DNA from: Oopsacas minuta
Lineage: Eukaryota > Porifera > Hexactinellida > Lyssacinosida > Leucopsacidae
Direction of reading: 5' to 3'
Length of the DNA stretch: 64,000 bases
Assembly (NCBI GenBank): GCA_024704765.1
Contig: JAKMXF010000288.1
Coordinates: forward strand, 310,001 to 374,000
The notes under the pieces are model-generated. The model was given only the letters and a program-made list of their open reading frames with translations. It did no database searches and was not told the DNA's origin. Below, in pieces: positions 48,601-58,241 of the stretch (positions are counted from its first letter, which is position 1; every line of letters starts with the position of its first letter). The translations under genes were made by a program, and so were the position numbers.

Positions 48601-51600
48601 TCCTATTCAATATACGTTGAGATGTTCCGTTAACATAAATACGATAGCCTTTGAAAATACTTCTAATATTGCCGTCAATAGATTGATGAGTCAAAGACTT
48701 ATTCCATGATATCATTAGAGTCGATGGGTTAATCTCTGAGAGGAATAAAATGGGCTTCTCCGGCGGCGCTGGCAACCGGAAAATATTCTTTACCAACAGG
48801 ACTCTATACATTTCAGAGGGTTCATCTGGTTGCAAGAGATTACAATGCAATAGGATTTGATATATTAAACCTGTAGGCAAATTTTTGAAAACATGGTCAG
48901 TTGCAATTTTGTCCAAATCGAGTATTTGTGGCTGATTCGAAGTCTCCTCACAATGAATATCAGATGGTTCATTACCGATACAACACTCCAACGTGTATGA
49001 AAATAATTTCACACTTTCGGGGAACTTTATCTGCCCCCAAACAACTAGAACCTCTCCTTCCTCGTTGGATGTCACTTGAAGTTGAGTATTAAGGTCTAAT
49101 GACAATGTGCGGACGTCGAGTCTCACAGCTGTATGCAGGGACAATAAAATCCGAGATTTCATCTCGTAGGCCTCGATAGGGTCCGAACTTTTCTCCCAGA
49201 TTAGCTTCAAATCGTCACGGACACTATAAAACTCGATAAAGTAGGCAGTATTCGACTTTAAATCGTCCATCTCAAAATGGGATTGTGTGAAATTGACTTT
49301 TTCAAATCGGACAAATACTTTATTTTCGTAATACACAAATGCCCAAATATGCCATGAGACCAGTTTGATGAGTTCAGCAGACCTTGAGTCCCATTTCACA
49401 CGGATTCTATCGAACCATAAGATATCTGGGTTGAGGTTTAATGGGGGTAAAGGTGGACCAGGGGACATGAAGGTAAACGGTTCTGTTTTTGCCTCAATGA
49501 ACTCTCCATTTCTATTTTTGTGGAAAACTGTAATTTCTAATTTATAAAGCGTCCAAGGTAAAAGTCCTAAAAGTTTATAAGAGTACTCATCGATAGATTT
49601 GTAAACTATTCGTTTCATATCACATTCCAAAGGATCCTCAACTGGTTTCCATAACAACGCGAAACTATCTGGCACTAGAAAAACTCCATTTTTCCGTTCC
49701 ACCTTCCAAAAGACCTTGACGCTGGTGCCGAAACATGGGATCACTTTTTGTACCAACGGTAATGGGAGAATTCCAGAAAATTCGAATTCCAAAGGATCAC
49801 TCATGTTGCAAGAATCGTATGCTTCTATTGGTTGAGATTCAGTATAGGAAATGCCATTAGAATTCCCACAAGGATGATTAGTCAGTGCTAAAATCGTGAA
49901 AACATATTTCATCCCAGGTGTTGGGTTGTTAAGTGAGAAGGAAAGGTGTGAAAATGTGATTATTTCGTTGAAAGCGGTTTCGTTTATGAAGACGACATAC
50001 CCCAAGATAGGCGCGGTAACTATGGTAGCTTCTTCCCATTGAATATGAATCGCTGATCGGTTGAATGAAGTGAGAATTGGTCGTTTAGGTATTGGAGGTC
50101 CAGGTGTAGTAAAATTCACTACGTAGCTTGGAGATTCAATGGGTAGAATATATAATATGTTATTTGAGGTGTCGATATGATGTTCTGGGTATAACACCTT
50201 TGTTGATAAAGTATATGAGTGCCCCAGTTTTGAGTTGAAAAGTATGATTTCATTTTCAAAGAATGTCAGGTAGGGAGTGCCTTGCATTTCATCACTGGTT
50301 GAACCTTCAAATGTACACGATTGGCCGTCAGGAGAAATGCATGTAATGTGGTAGTGGATTTTGTTAGGTTTTATTTGTGAAGAATTTTGGCCAATCTCAG
50401 ACCGGAAAAATTCGGTTTGTTTTGTAAATCTCAAATCTAGCGAATCTAGAGATAGAGATAGATCGTTTTCAGCGATAAGTTTCACAGAATTTTTAAAATT
50501 TTGATTCGGTTTAAGTGACACGGGTTGTATTCCAACGCTTTTTGCGAAGAAAATGTTCTTTGACAAACGGACAGGATTTGTATTTTCCTCATCCACAATT
50601 GCTACCAAACTCACACAATTCACAAGTCCAGTTTCAAATTCCTTTATGATGAAGTCCCCTACCGATGCGGACCCTGAAAATATTCCAACACCGTTCAGTT
50701 CTAGCATGGTCCGCTCCAAATTTATTTTCATAAAACACTCATTTCCATCAGAAATTTTCCAACACACTTCAATAAAACTTATCGCAAAATCTTTCGGCAA
50801 AAATTCTATTTTATATTCGTTCATTTGTTTGTTTACAGAATTGACTGATGAGTTTTTGCCAACTAAACTTATCAATGATGCTGTTCTGCTATTTTCACAC
50901 CTCTCAGAATTAGGCGCTAATTCATGTGAATCATTTTCCAATTCGCTTTCTATTATTGGAGTCATTGTAGAAGTAGAAAGTTGAGATATCGTCCGTTGTA
51001 TATGACTCAAAATTTCCCTACCAACCGACAACTCATGGATATTATTTTGCATCACAACAATATCCTCTTGGACAAAATTAGCTCCTTGCGGTCCAAAATG
51101 TTCCCCTATTTTCATAGAATCCCAGTCGTTGGCACAAATATCATCGCTTTCGACACTGAAACTTCTCCCATCTATATCTGTAGATGAAATTTTGGGAGAT
51201 TCGGTACTCAAACTTTTACTAAAAGGATGATTATATGTGAGTTGTGGAGATTCAAAAACAAGAGTTGTACCGTCAGAAGAGGTCGCAAGGGCCGACACCT
51301 GTATCACGTACACCTCCCCTTCTTCCAAATCCTCTAGAAACACGACACATTTTGATTCGTCACCTTTTTCAAATGGGCCTTCCTCAAATTCTGCTGGGAT
51401 ACAACAATTAAGTCGATCATCGACATGAACTGTGTATTCCCTAACAACGGGAATGGAATTTGTTTGGCGTTGCCAACTAATACGCACCAATTCCAATGCA
51501 GAATCTTTCCCAATGGACACTTCCGGAACAGTTGTAATTTCATAAAACGGAAATTCAAATTTAAAAGTGGCCGATTCGAGTAAAATATCACTTCCAATAT

Positions 51601-54166
51601 CGAAAATTTCCAAAAGAATTTTTTCGTCGTTTCCAGAGGTAAGATCTTTCAAAATACAAGAGTTATACGTGTTTAATGGAACGCTCATGTCTCTATGAGT
51701 AACCACGTGTTTGAAAATATGTTCCACTCCCTCTCGAGGATACCGCCATTGGACACGAGCACTGGAAAACGTCACAGGTTCGAAAGAAATTTTTGGTTGA
51801 TAAATCCGATTTTCCGTCCGATCAGATATTCGTAGAGGCTGTGATGTATGAATTTTACTATTAATACAACCATCTTCATCAAATGCAACCACACGCATAA
51901 CAACGAAACCTTCACTATGGAATTTAATAGCATTCTCCGACATAACTTGAGTGTCAGGTGAATTTGAAATCGGACACGAACCATCGAGGGTATAAATAAT
52001 ATTTTGTCCTGTCTCGAAATAAACTGAATCGCCGACAACAGCTTCATTCCACTCAACAATTGGCATATTAGGTGTCGGACAGACACAAGTGTCATGTGAT
52101 ATCTTAACCACAATCAGCTGATTCATGAATTCTAATTGATACATTCCTTCTTTCCAAAATGTAACCATGATCAATTCAAGTGGATTCAATGTGATAGTGA
52201 TGGGCACCATTACAACCAGATTGGAATTCAGTGAAACCTCAATTTTAGAGTCAAAATTCGAACACAAAACTAGGAAATCGCCTGGATTCAAATACCTTTC
52301 ATTTCTAGCGAGAAATAATGGCAACAGAATGGTATTTTGAGCCAATATTTGGTCCGAAACTATGAAATAAGGAATAGGGACGACTGGGGCATTTTCCATT
52401 TCAACAAATCTCACATTCAAAAGAAATTGCAGGAGGCCTTGGACCGAGACATTTAATACTGAGCACCCTTGGCTAAGTTGTGTGACATAATCACTGAATT
52501 CAAATTCATTGGATACCACTTCTATTTGTAGATGAGGTGGACATACCCACACAATCCAGTCGTTTACACAAACTTTCAAAAGTTTCGGCTTAAGCACGAT
52601 TGATGGCGAACAGATTATCGTATGTACTTTCGTCGCTGGCCAGACTATGATTTCCCCACGGACCGGATGGTCATGTCCTTCACTGATGAAATAGAAATTT
52701 CCTAATTTGTCGAACCGCTGGTGAAAACCTGAATTGGAAGAGGGGTAGCCGTTATTTATCGGAGATAATCGACCATGAATTCGCTCACCATCGAAAGAAA
52801 CTTGTACAATATTATGCGAAGAAGCATCCTTACCCCAATACCACAAGATAGAGTCCCCTAGCGTGATGTCACAATTTTGTGGAGCAAACCCGGTCTGGTT
52901 TACCATAATATTATGGGTCTTATTCGAAGCAGAGGCAATAGCGATTAGTTTTTGTTCCGTTTTAAATAAATGCACTCCGAGATTTAAGACTCGATACTCG
53001 ATATACCTGCCCGCGAATATTTTCTCCATAAGCCTACCGGATAGTATGAATAAATCCTGATTATTTGATTGGCGGGTTCTAGCAGTTGTTACAGACAGTA
53101 ACGGAGGGTCTGTTTTTGATTGGCTGTTGAAACAAAGAAAGTCTCCTACTTTACATTCGAGAATTACTGAATCGAATCCTTGGCGGGAATATATGATTTC
53201 GTGACGCTTGGGGGCCGATTGGACTATTAGGAACCCAGAGGTGCTATTTGTCTCCCCGACTGTCGCAAAATTGTAGATCCCCGGTTTGGAAAATGTTCTG
53301 TAAAAATAGGGTCTTTTCATCATAGGTTCTGAGTTGAAATCTGAGTCATCAGTGAAGGTAATTTCTGTTTCAGATAAATGGAAAAGTACGGGGATGCCTG
53401 TGATAATTTCTGAGACCAAAGGCTCGACCCCTTCATCCCTGATCTCGACAAGATGTGACAAAGTTTGCGAGTAACTACGTAGACTACAAATATCCAATAT
53501 AAAATCAGTGCCTATAAAAATCGCGAATGTTGAAACTCCAGACCGCGAAGGGGTAAAAGTAATCTGCCCAGACCGTCCGACCTCAAAATCATAATGTGTG
53601 AAATTTCGAAAAACTTGCAATTCCAGATCGATTTCGCCTCTCGCAATTGAAATTGGAGAAGTCAAATTTTTCCATGTAAACACTACTGGCAATCCAATGT
53701 GGCCAATTAAATACGGGTATTCAAAGCCAGCGTCCGTTACAGCGCACTTTATTGGATTTCTAGTCAACACCATGACATTTATGAAATAAGAAATTCTTAC
53801 ATTTGGATTGAATTCAACCGCATTCTCAATCACAGCGAAAGTTAACCTAATCGGAAAATGGAATATCGTTTCGAATTCTGAGTTGTCCTCGTCTAAAACA
53901 AAATTGGTACCACCTTGGATGGGTGCATATTGTTGTCCACTTTTGAACACCTCAATCACGCGCCATTTTGATATCAGCCCAGGTGTGAACGTCCAGTGGA
54001 CACTATCATTGGTGGACATGTATAATTTATACTGGGTGTTACTCGTGGGTTGAGAAATGGCAATATTGTGGCGGTGTATTGGTTCTGTTTCAGACCATCC
54101 TGGTTGCTGGGGAACATTCTGTGTGGAATGTTGTACGTGTTTAGGTGTTGAACAACCTGTACCCAT
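45611..54166 (-). CDS. Giant intronless protein: predicted lipid anchor, cupredoxin-like, FN3 and thioredoxin-like parts
   Basis: Uninterrupted frame of 2,864 codons from 54205; the Met at 54166 (2,851 residues) is preferred because it gives MGTGCSTPK, a classic N-myristoylation plus palmitoylation start. N-terminal third (to about 750): beta-rich units resembling cupredoxins, such as GFAPQNCDITLGDSILWYWG ... SSHNIVQV ... GNFYFISEGHDH, apparently without the copper Cys. From about 800 to 2350: many fibronectin type III units; five proline-rich starts (PGPPIPKRP, PGPPLPPLN, PAPPEKPI, SSPPEPPFI, TPATPSMP) recur every 200-230 residues, suggesting FN3 pairs. A helical insert (INERDSLLLKLCW) follows, then a last FN3. 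A thioredoxin-like domain near 2655-2800 has WCKSS in place of WCGPC and a cis-Pro GVPTFAVFYSNG. No signal peptide or membrane helix. No known family recalled; possibly ciliary or cortical (inference). Confidence 0.8.
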   Translation of the reverse strand: MGTGCSTPKHVQHSTQNVPQQPGWSETEPIHRHNIAISQPTSNTQYKLYMSTNDSVHWTFTPGLISKWRVIEVFKSGQQYAPIQGGTNFVLDEDNSEFETIFHFPIRLTFAVIENAVEFNPNVRISYFINVMVLTRNPIKCAVTDAGFEYPYLIGHIGLPVVFTWKNLTSPISIARGEIDLELQVFRNFTHYDFEVGRSGQITFTPSRSGVSTFAIFIGTDFILDICSLRSYSQTLSHLVEIRDEGVEPLVSEIITGIPVLFHLSETEITFTDDSDFNSEPMMKRPYFYRTFSKPGIYNFATVGETNSTSGFLIVQSAPKRHEIIYSRQGFDSVILECKVGDFLCFNSQSKTDPPLLSVTTARTRQSNNQDLFILSGRLMEKIFAGRYIEYRVLNLGVHLFKTEQKLIAIASASNKTHNIMVNQTGFAPQNCDITLGDSILWYWGKDASSHNIVQVSFDGERIHGRLSPINNGYPSSNSGFHQRFDKLGNFYFISEGHDHPVRGEIIVWPATKVHTIICSPSIVLKPKLLKVCVNDWIVWVCPPHLQIEVVSNEFEFSDYVTQLSQGCSVLNVSVQGLLQFLLNVRFVEMENAPVVPIPYFIVSDQILAQNTILLPLFLARNERYLNPGDFLVLCSNFDSKIEVSLNSNLVVMVPITITLNPLELIMVTFWKEGMYQLEFMNQLIVVKISHDTCVCPTPNMPIVEWNEAVVGDSVYFETGQNIIYTLDGSCPISNSPDTQVMSENAIKFHSEGFVVMRVVAFDEDGCINSKIHTSQPLRISDRTENRIYQPKISFEPVTFSSARVQWRYPREGVEHIFKHVVTHRDMSVPLNTYNSCILKDLTSGNDEKILLEIFDIGSDILLESATFKFEFPFYEITTVPEVSIGKDSALELVRISWQRQTNSIPVVREYTVHVDDRLNCCIPAEFEEGPFEKGDESKCVVFLEDLEEGEVYVIQVSALATSSDGTTLVFESPQLTYNHPFSKSLSTESPKISSTDIDGRSFSVESDDICANDWDSMKIGEHFGPQGANFVQEDIVVMQNNIHELSVGREILSHIQRTISQLSTSTMTPIIESELENDSHELAPNSERCENSRTASLISLVGKNSSVNSVNKQMNEYKIEFLPKDFAISFIEVCWKISDGNECFMKINLERTMLELNGVGIFSGSASVGDFIIKEFETGLVNCVSLVAIVDEENTNPVRLSKNIFFAKSVGIQPVSLKPNQNFKNSVKLIAENDLSLSLDSLDLRFTKQTEFFRSEIGQNSSQIKPNKIHYHITCISPDGQSCTFEGSTSDEMQGTPYLTFFENEIILFNSKLGHSYTLSTKVLYPEHHIDTSNNILYILPIESPSYVVNFTTPGPPIPKRPILTSFNRSAIHIQWEEATIVTAPILGYVVFINETAFNEIITFSHLSFSLNNPTPGMKYVFTILALTNHPCGNSNGISYTESQPIEAYDSCNMSDPLEFEFSGILPLPLVQKVIPCFGTSVKVFWKVERKNGVFLVPDSFALLWKPVEDPLECDMKRIVYKSIDEYSYKLLGLLPWTLYKLEITVFHKNRNGEFIEAKTEPFTFMSPGPPLPPLNLNPDILWFDRIRVKWDSRSAELIKLVSWHIWAFVYYENKVFVRFEKVNFTQSHFEMDDLKSNTAYFIEFYSVRDDLKLIWEKSSDPIEAYEMKSRILLSLHTAVRLDVRTLSLDLNTQLQVTSNEEGEVLVVWGQIKFPESVKLFSYTLECCIGNEPSDIHCEETSNQPQILDLDKIATDHVFKNLPTGLIYQILLHCNLLQPDEPSEMYRVLLVKNIFRLPAPPEKPILFLSEINPSTLMISWNKSLTHQSIDGNIRSIFKGYRIYVNGTSQRILNRNTTKYSVCVNRTQNSLFEIKLVALGRTSCRANNEKMLVFDEENESESLLVDFRNFAQYFVFCSMHYIDLKGCADQSDSVLGCVNVSWRLNLSNLKDLMTIKLIWWYKNDDYKHETVLTNTQTEFQIENPIPKLVCVVQICLNFAEKTIFSPIFHSQISSPPEPPFIQFSDIPSPRGVNIKWHEPRQYCDFLICGYQMYSDDIVIGPELQPINFEAFLPIKASENYNLKLQALVSEEIPKRIFSNIIQTLVHTKKHPKNGVARKNIDAFLKEVKSQSIEVGWNYYTPEDRVPNHFRVEWSSISHPIPKVSKLTHTISYYTIRECVPGAIYFIHVKAMAKSDKLIATSSQIKIQTPATPSMPRLSLKEVTSNKIHLEWKHPIEYGDATVTGFVLFIDQTDSVEIDSGANSFSYDALPCREYFFRLQALTNHLVGNSKLSNNLIIETSGLKVPTPKQISSGKLHSIAVAMDTVVKMGNVKVEKIDVFCAPKNEFFEKIENYLLHPDCIAHVDLAPDTRKDTFHSLMNQSDFVVFIRATDNLGAEYYSEIIQMSVAITPDPPIVFFTNLSLNKRTNCIGELLNLINERDSLLLKLCWQQTKRVDTRTPKGQKICQEIAELSSELLKMEKSISVMLKYLQSHSMLISVLLRWEVVVDTPEVLISGYQVCVNGNKHMNLSSKQTNCSVEVNKNKYPESVSICVRACTEHPIGVGEVSESLSISWEKDFPSFSSFCLKNCHSEASVCCYLPSFEAECSHTKLTLKELTTRGYFDKQEYTQNKNTHNTKVWNVSKERIEIFPPKSENIIVALFFTIWCKSSIKLLELFTEFAECHSTEMKLVCVCINSGDSHVNSNHTNALSIVEQTTTSIEFFCACGQCLKPNPVDVYSIIGVPTFAVFYSNGSLAWLGRHASKDFSDFESFLIHTTQRVLDNRCSTQKCQYCMPKQRPITSAYSIASEDKRSIKSGALSRSISTPSTAKSRQLSSHPFSVYTTQSKPKPAKK

Positions 54167-54477
54167 AAATCCTAATTGAATAGAAATATGATAAATATAT
54201 TGCAAGCTTGGCGATCACACTGTTACAGAAAACTTAGTTCTAAGACTGATAAGGCTTGTAAGCAGCCCACTATTCGTTACCATGGCAACAAAAGCCGTTT
54301 GGCTAATTGATACACATTCAATTGTCAATTATATACAAACAACAAACAAACAAACAAACAAATTTCTATAATATTAGAATATTGGAGATAAAATAGAAAG
54401 TTTTGAGTGTTTAAAGACAACCAAATGCAATAATTCTATATTCTAAACTAGGAAAATTCGCCTTTTCCCGCCATAAA

Positions 54478-54783
54478 ATGATGTCTCAAGGTGGCACACG
54501 GATATTTCTAAGAAATATTTTCAAGAAAGATACACAATTGATTTCAAAGCTAAACATCTGGCAGAATGGAATTCAGTTCAAATCTATTTCAAAGACTTTG
54601 AAACAAATATTATACATCTTAACTTGGGCACAAATATGGCAACAAAGACGCAAAAAATGGGTCAAGTGGTTGTTAGAAATTCAAGGTGACAGATGGGGTA
54701 TTTGGAAAAGTGGGACACTATTGGCGGGAGTGTTTTTCAGGTTTGATAAAGAAGGAATAAAGAATGAAGAATTGATCAAGTGA
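54478..54783 (+). CDS. Unknown 101-residue frame, copy A (possible first exon)
   Basis: Starts MMSQGGTRIFLRNIFKKDTQ, basic and Ser/Lys-rich, followed by KTLKQILYILTWAQIWQQRR, a tryptophan-rich segment and GTLLAGVFFRFDKEG. No recognised family. The frame ends AAG TGA at a perfect donor context (caa|gtgagt), so the stop may in fact be within an intron and this may be a 5' exon of a longer gene whose remainder was not duplicated. The basic, hydroxylated N-terminus could be a mitochondrial presequence (inference). Identical frame at 61070-61375; diverged inverted copy at 58906-59091. Confidence 0.45.
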   Translation: MMSQGGTRIFLRNIFKKDTQLISKLNIWQNGIQFKSISKTLKQILYILTWAQIWQQRRKKWVKWLLEIQGDRWGIWKSGTLLAGVFFRFDKEGIKNEELIK

Positions 54784-55486
54784 GTTTATTCTTCATTTAG
54801 TATTATTGTAATATCCATAGTTGTTATTCTCTGTATAGTAACCAGGATTACTTACGAACTGTGCCGACCACGAAGTGATTCACGTTCCCGCTGCTAGCAC
54901 TCCCTTCGATTTACTTACCCCTAAATCAGACAATTAGTGTTACGATATAAGGAAAGATCCCTGATTTCAATTCCTTAAATAATATTTCGTCAATAATCAG
55001 AGAGGCGTCCGACGCTCTTAGATAAATCCTTCTTGCATACAATATTCGTTTGTTTAAAAGTGGCAGTATCATAATATTAGTACAGAAGGTGAATGAATTT
55101 GTAGAATTTACTCCCTAACAGTCATAGACATGTGTCCAATAGGGGGGCGAAACCGTTAGCGTTTAAGGCTCGTAAGCCCTCTAAAATGTGCTTAAGGGGT
55201 ATATTTACCCTATATTTTTCCAAAATATTGGAAAAACTGGAAAATTTCACGATTAGTGGATTATTGCGTTTTCGGCAACGTTAGACACTTCCTAACTTCT
55301 TTTTCAAATTTTGTATAGCTATCTTTTATAGTTATTAAAATATTCCACTTTTCCATAACTCATTTTCTGAATTTTGATCTAGATTTTGTCATAAAAATTT
55401 TATTTTCCATTTTTTCGCCAAAACCTCATTTTATTGTTCTTTTGACATTTGATAAATATTTCTATATGATTATATTTTGTTGAGAT

Positions 55487-55566
55487 GTTGCTATGGCCTA
55501 GTGGACGTGTGCTAAAGACTTAACTGCTGTATAGAGGCGAGGTCCGGGTTCGAATCCGGGACAGGA
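55487..55566 (+). other. tRNA-like A-box/B-box element, copy A
   Basis: A-box tggcctagtgg at 55494-55504 and B-box ggttcgaatcc at 55547-55557, the internal promoter of a tRNA gene at normal spacing. The 5' and 3' sequences around do not pair as an acceptor stem (gttgcta has no tagcaac partner), so this is not a working tRNA but a tRNA-derived or SINE-like element. Other copies: 57320-57400, 58161-58241 (minus) and 62068-62147. Confidence 0.75.
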
Positions 55567-55856
55567 AGAAAATTTGATTTATCAGCTATAACACACACAA
55601 CAAATCGCATCTTTCCTTCCATGTGAAGAAACGGCGACAAAAATACACGAAGTCACCTCAAGAAATCTTTTGTTAACATCAAGTATTTTTCTTAAAATAT
55701 TTTCTCCATTTCATTCAGTAAAATGAGAGAATCGTGTTTATAGAGTTTAATATCATCAAACATTTCAATTAAACAACCTTGCAAAGACTCATACTTTGTC
55801 CAATGGGCTGTCGCACTCTGAACACAAAGATTGACACTCCTCCGTGGCAAGGCTAC

Positions 55857-56120
55857 CTACGTTATCCTCATTGGAAAATGGAGTTGTGTTAGGAAAGGTT
55901 GTGGTGGAACAATTTCGGAAATATTCGCACATTGCATTTGTATGGCGCGCAACTTGCGTTGCTCGACATATGAAAAATGATAGAATAGTTTCATATCATC
56001 AAGGGATATAAAGGTGACGTCAGTAATAGTTTTGACACCTAGCTCGAATCTAGATTCTAGATCGTGTTTGATGAAAATATCTCGCAATGTTCTTTCCTTG
56101 AGTGCTTGAGAATCAGCCAT
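55857..56120 (-). CDS. Small SAM-like protein, copy A
   Basis: 87 residues: MADSQALKERTLRDIFIKHD then ESRFELGVKTITDVTFISLD, DDMKLFYHFSYVEQRKLRAI and a Pro-rich end. The pattern (helix, GVKTITD, acidic DDMK, FS.VE.RKLRA) fits a SAM domain with helix 5 at RKLRAIQMQC; assignment by eye. Compared with copy B it lacks three residues (FEL), from loss of one unit of a 9-base tandem repeat. It lies downstream of the tRNA-like element on the opposite strand. No other domain is attached, so it could be a stand-alone adaptor or a prodomain exon of a caspase-like gene (inference). Confidence 0.5.
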   Translation of the reverse strand: MADSQALKERTLRDIFIKHDLESRFELGVKTITDVTFISLDDMKLFYHFSYVEQRKLRAIQMQCANISEIVPPQPFLTQLHFPMRIT

Positions 56121-56719
56121 TTGTTATATATTCTAATTGTTGAAGGATATTTTGGTCAGAATTTGCCTTTTTAAAATCTAAATTAGTCAAACTATAACTA
56201 CCCAAAAGGTGTGAAAATATTCACATATCCCCGAGGTACACATCTAAACCCCCAAAAGTATCCATGTGCCAATTTTCATGCCAATAGGATATCGCTGAGT
56301 ACGTTCAGCGCTGAACTACGTGCTGGGTACTTTTTATATACAGTATACATATTACTTCTAAGCAGAATTTGAATCTTCATATACATATCACATATGTCGA
56401 TGCTGGTTATAACAAACTCGCGTTTTAAATGGTCTATCTATTCTTAATGAATCGTGTTCTTATACACCCAACTGTGCAGTATTACCAGATTTTACAGTAG
56501 TGTTATTGGTTTAACTGTTTATGATTTTTACGATATTTCGTGTATAAGCGCTACAGGTACTTTCTTAATCACTGAGATTTACTCAAAATTGTAGGCTTTT
56601 TCACTTCAAAACTTCCAAGGAAAATAGAACAAGCAAGCATACTATTTTCATATTGTTTTTGCATATAACTAATAATGTAAATATTCAACTCAATACTACT
56701 ACTAGAATTGTGATATTGT
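56121..56719. other. Spacer between SAM-like copies
   Basis: Ends of segmental copy A (to 56294, with an R3-like stretch at 56215-56294), then about 420 AT-rich bases without signal. Confidence 0.4.
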
Positions 56720-57037
56720 TCATAGTTGCATTTTGTTGAATGAAATCACTAAAGTTGTGGGTGCAAACGATGATCCCACAGCAGATGAGTAAGGCCCCAT
56801 AGGTGGTAGTGGATCAATTCCTAAAATCTTTGCACACTGTATCTGTAACGCGCGTAACCTTTGTAGCTCGATATATGAAAAATTATGGACTTCTTTCATC
56901 TCCTCAGGCCAAAGAAATGTTACGTCACTAATTGTTTCGACGCCTAGCTCAATAAATAAATTGATTTTAGACTCGAAGCCGTATTCTATGACAATATCTT
57001 GCCATGTTCTTTGGTTGAATACTTGAGAAACTGCCAT
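56720..57037 (-). CDS. Small SAM-like protein, diverged paralogue
   Basis: 105 residues: MAVSQVFNQRTWQDIVIEYG, FIELGVETISDVTFLWPEEM and FSYIELQRLRALQIQCAKIL, about half identical to the copies at 55857-56120 and 62438-62710 and with a different C-terminal tail (from about residue 76). Substitutions are mostly conservative and the frame is open, which suggests selection on the protein rather than decay. Its flanks are unlike the segmental block, so it is an older duplicate. Confidence 0.52.
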   Translation of the reverse strand: MAVSQVFNQRTWQDIVIEYGFESKINLFIELGVETISDVTFLWPEEMKEVHNFSYIELQRLRALQIQCAKILGIDPLPPMGPYSSAVGSSFAPTTLVISFNKMQL

Positions 57038-57319
57038 GTAAGTATATTTGCCTGTTTTAGAATTGAAGAATTGAAATATATTTCTATGATTCCATATTTA
57101 TAGTGTTGAAGGAAATAGAAGAATCATTAGGTTTCAAATAATGGAATATATTAATGACAACTATCAATGACAGAATCCTTTGTTTGCTAAGTGTTATATT
57201 GATAATAGCAATTATTCTATTAGAGAAACAAAGGAATCAATATTGTGATATTAATAACAACTGTCAATGACAGAATCCTTTGTTTGCTAAGTGTTATATT
57301 GATAATATTTCGTCGTGAT

Positions 57320-57400
57320 GTTGCTATGACCTAGTGGACGTGTGCTAAAGACTTAACTGCTGTATATACGCGGAGTCCCGGGTTCGAATCCGGGACAGGA
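57320..57400 (+). other. tRNA-like A-box/B-box element, second copy
   Basis: gttgctatgacctagtgg ... gtcccgggttcgaatccgggac. Here the T-arm stem is a perfect 7-base pairing, but with a one-base-longer loop than a tRNA, and the acceptor stem is missing. Upstream sequence differs from the other copies, while 57400-57880 downstream matches 55566-56110, so this copy and its 3' flank moved together. Confidence 0.7.
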
Positions 57401-57661
57401 AGAAAATTTGATTTATCAGCTATAACACACACAACAAATCGCATCTTTCCTTCCATGTGAAGAAACGGCGACAAAAATACACTAAGGTCACCTCAAGAAA
57501 TCTTTTGTTAACATCAAGTATTTTCCTTAAAATATTTTCTCCATTTTCATTCAGTAAAATGAGAGAATCGTGTTTATAGAGTTTAATATCATCAAACATT
57601 TCAATTAACAACCTTGCAAAGACTCATACTTTGTCCAATGGGCTGTCGCACTCTGAACACA

Positions 57662-57880
57662 AAGATTCACACTCCTCCGTTGGCAAGGCTACCTACGTTA
57701 TTCTCATTGGAAAATGGAGTTGTGGAAACCAAGGGTGTTAGGGAAAGTTGTGATGGAACAATTTGGGAAATATTCGCATATTACATTTGCATGGCGCGCA
57801 ACTTGCGTTGCTCTATATGTGGTAAATTATAGAATTGTTAATTGTTTCATATCATCAAGGCTTGAGAATCTGCCATTTGT
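57662..57880 (-). pseudogene. Decayed SAM-like copy
   Basis: Matches 55857-56120 in its C-terminal coding half (ggaaaatggagttgtg, aacaatttgggaaatattcgca, gcgcgcaacttgcgttgctc) but the middle is deleted: gtttcatatcatcaagg joins directly to cttgagaatctgccat. No open frame of useful length remains. Confidence 0.7.
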
Positions 57881-58160
57881 TATATATTCTATATTGTTGA
57901 AGGATATTTTGTCAATCATTATTTTCAGAGTGCGACTGCTCATTGAACACATGTTCGTCTTTGACAACAAACTTTTCAGGAATTGATTTGCTGAGCTGAG
58001 TAGGCTCTCTGGGTACAAAACACCTCCAAAATATATTGGCCTAACACTGGTAGTGAATATGAAATCAAATCTATTGAGAGCGAAGCCAAGAAATATTGAA
58101 TAAATTCGTTGAGTTGTTAATCTGTTAGCTGATAAATCAAATTTTCTTCCTGTCTCAGCT

Positions 58161-58241
58161 TCCTGTCTCAGGATTCGAACCCGGACCTCGCCTCTATACA
58201 GCAGTTAAGTCTTTAGCACACGTCCACTAGGCCATAGCAAC
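58161..58241 (-). other. tRNA-like A-box/B-box element, inverted copy
   Basis: On the minus strand gttgctatggcctagtggacg ... ccgggttcgaatcctgag; the B-box is intact, the T-arm pairing is broken (cctga in place of ccggg). Confidence 0.7.

Larger units (their letters stand above)
54264..56294. repeat. Segmental duplication, copy A
   Basis: Nearly identical to 60851-63140: same tgcc-rich start (agcccactattcgttaccatgg), same AAAC tract, same 101-codon frame, tRNA-like element and SAM-like frame, ending at ccaataggatatc. Copy A lacks the 253-base element present in copy B and has several small differences. An inverted partial copy is at 58131-59126. Confidence 0.92.

Noticed and set aside
55487-55566. 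Functional tRNA gene
   Set aside because: A and B boxes are good, but there is no acceptor stem and the T-arm pairs irregularly.
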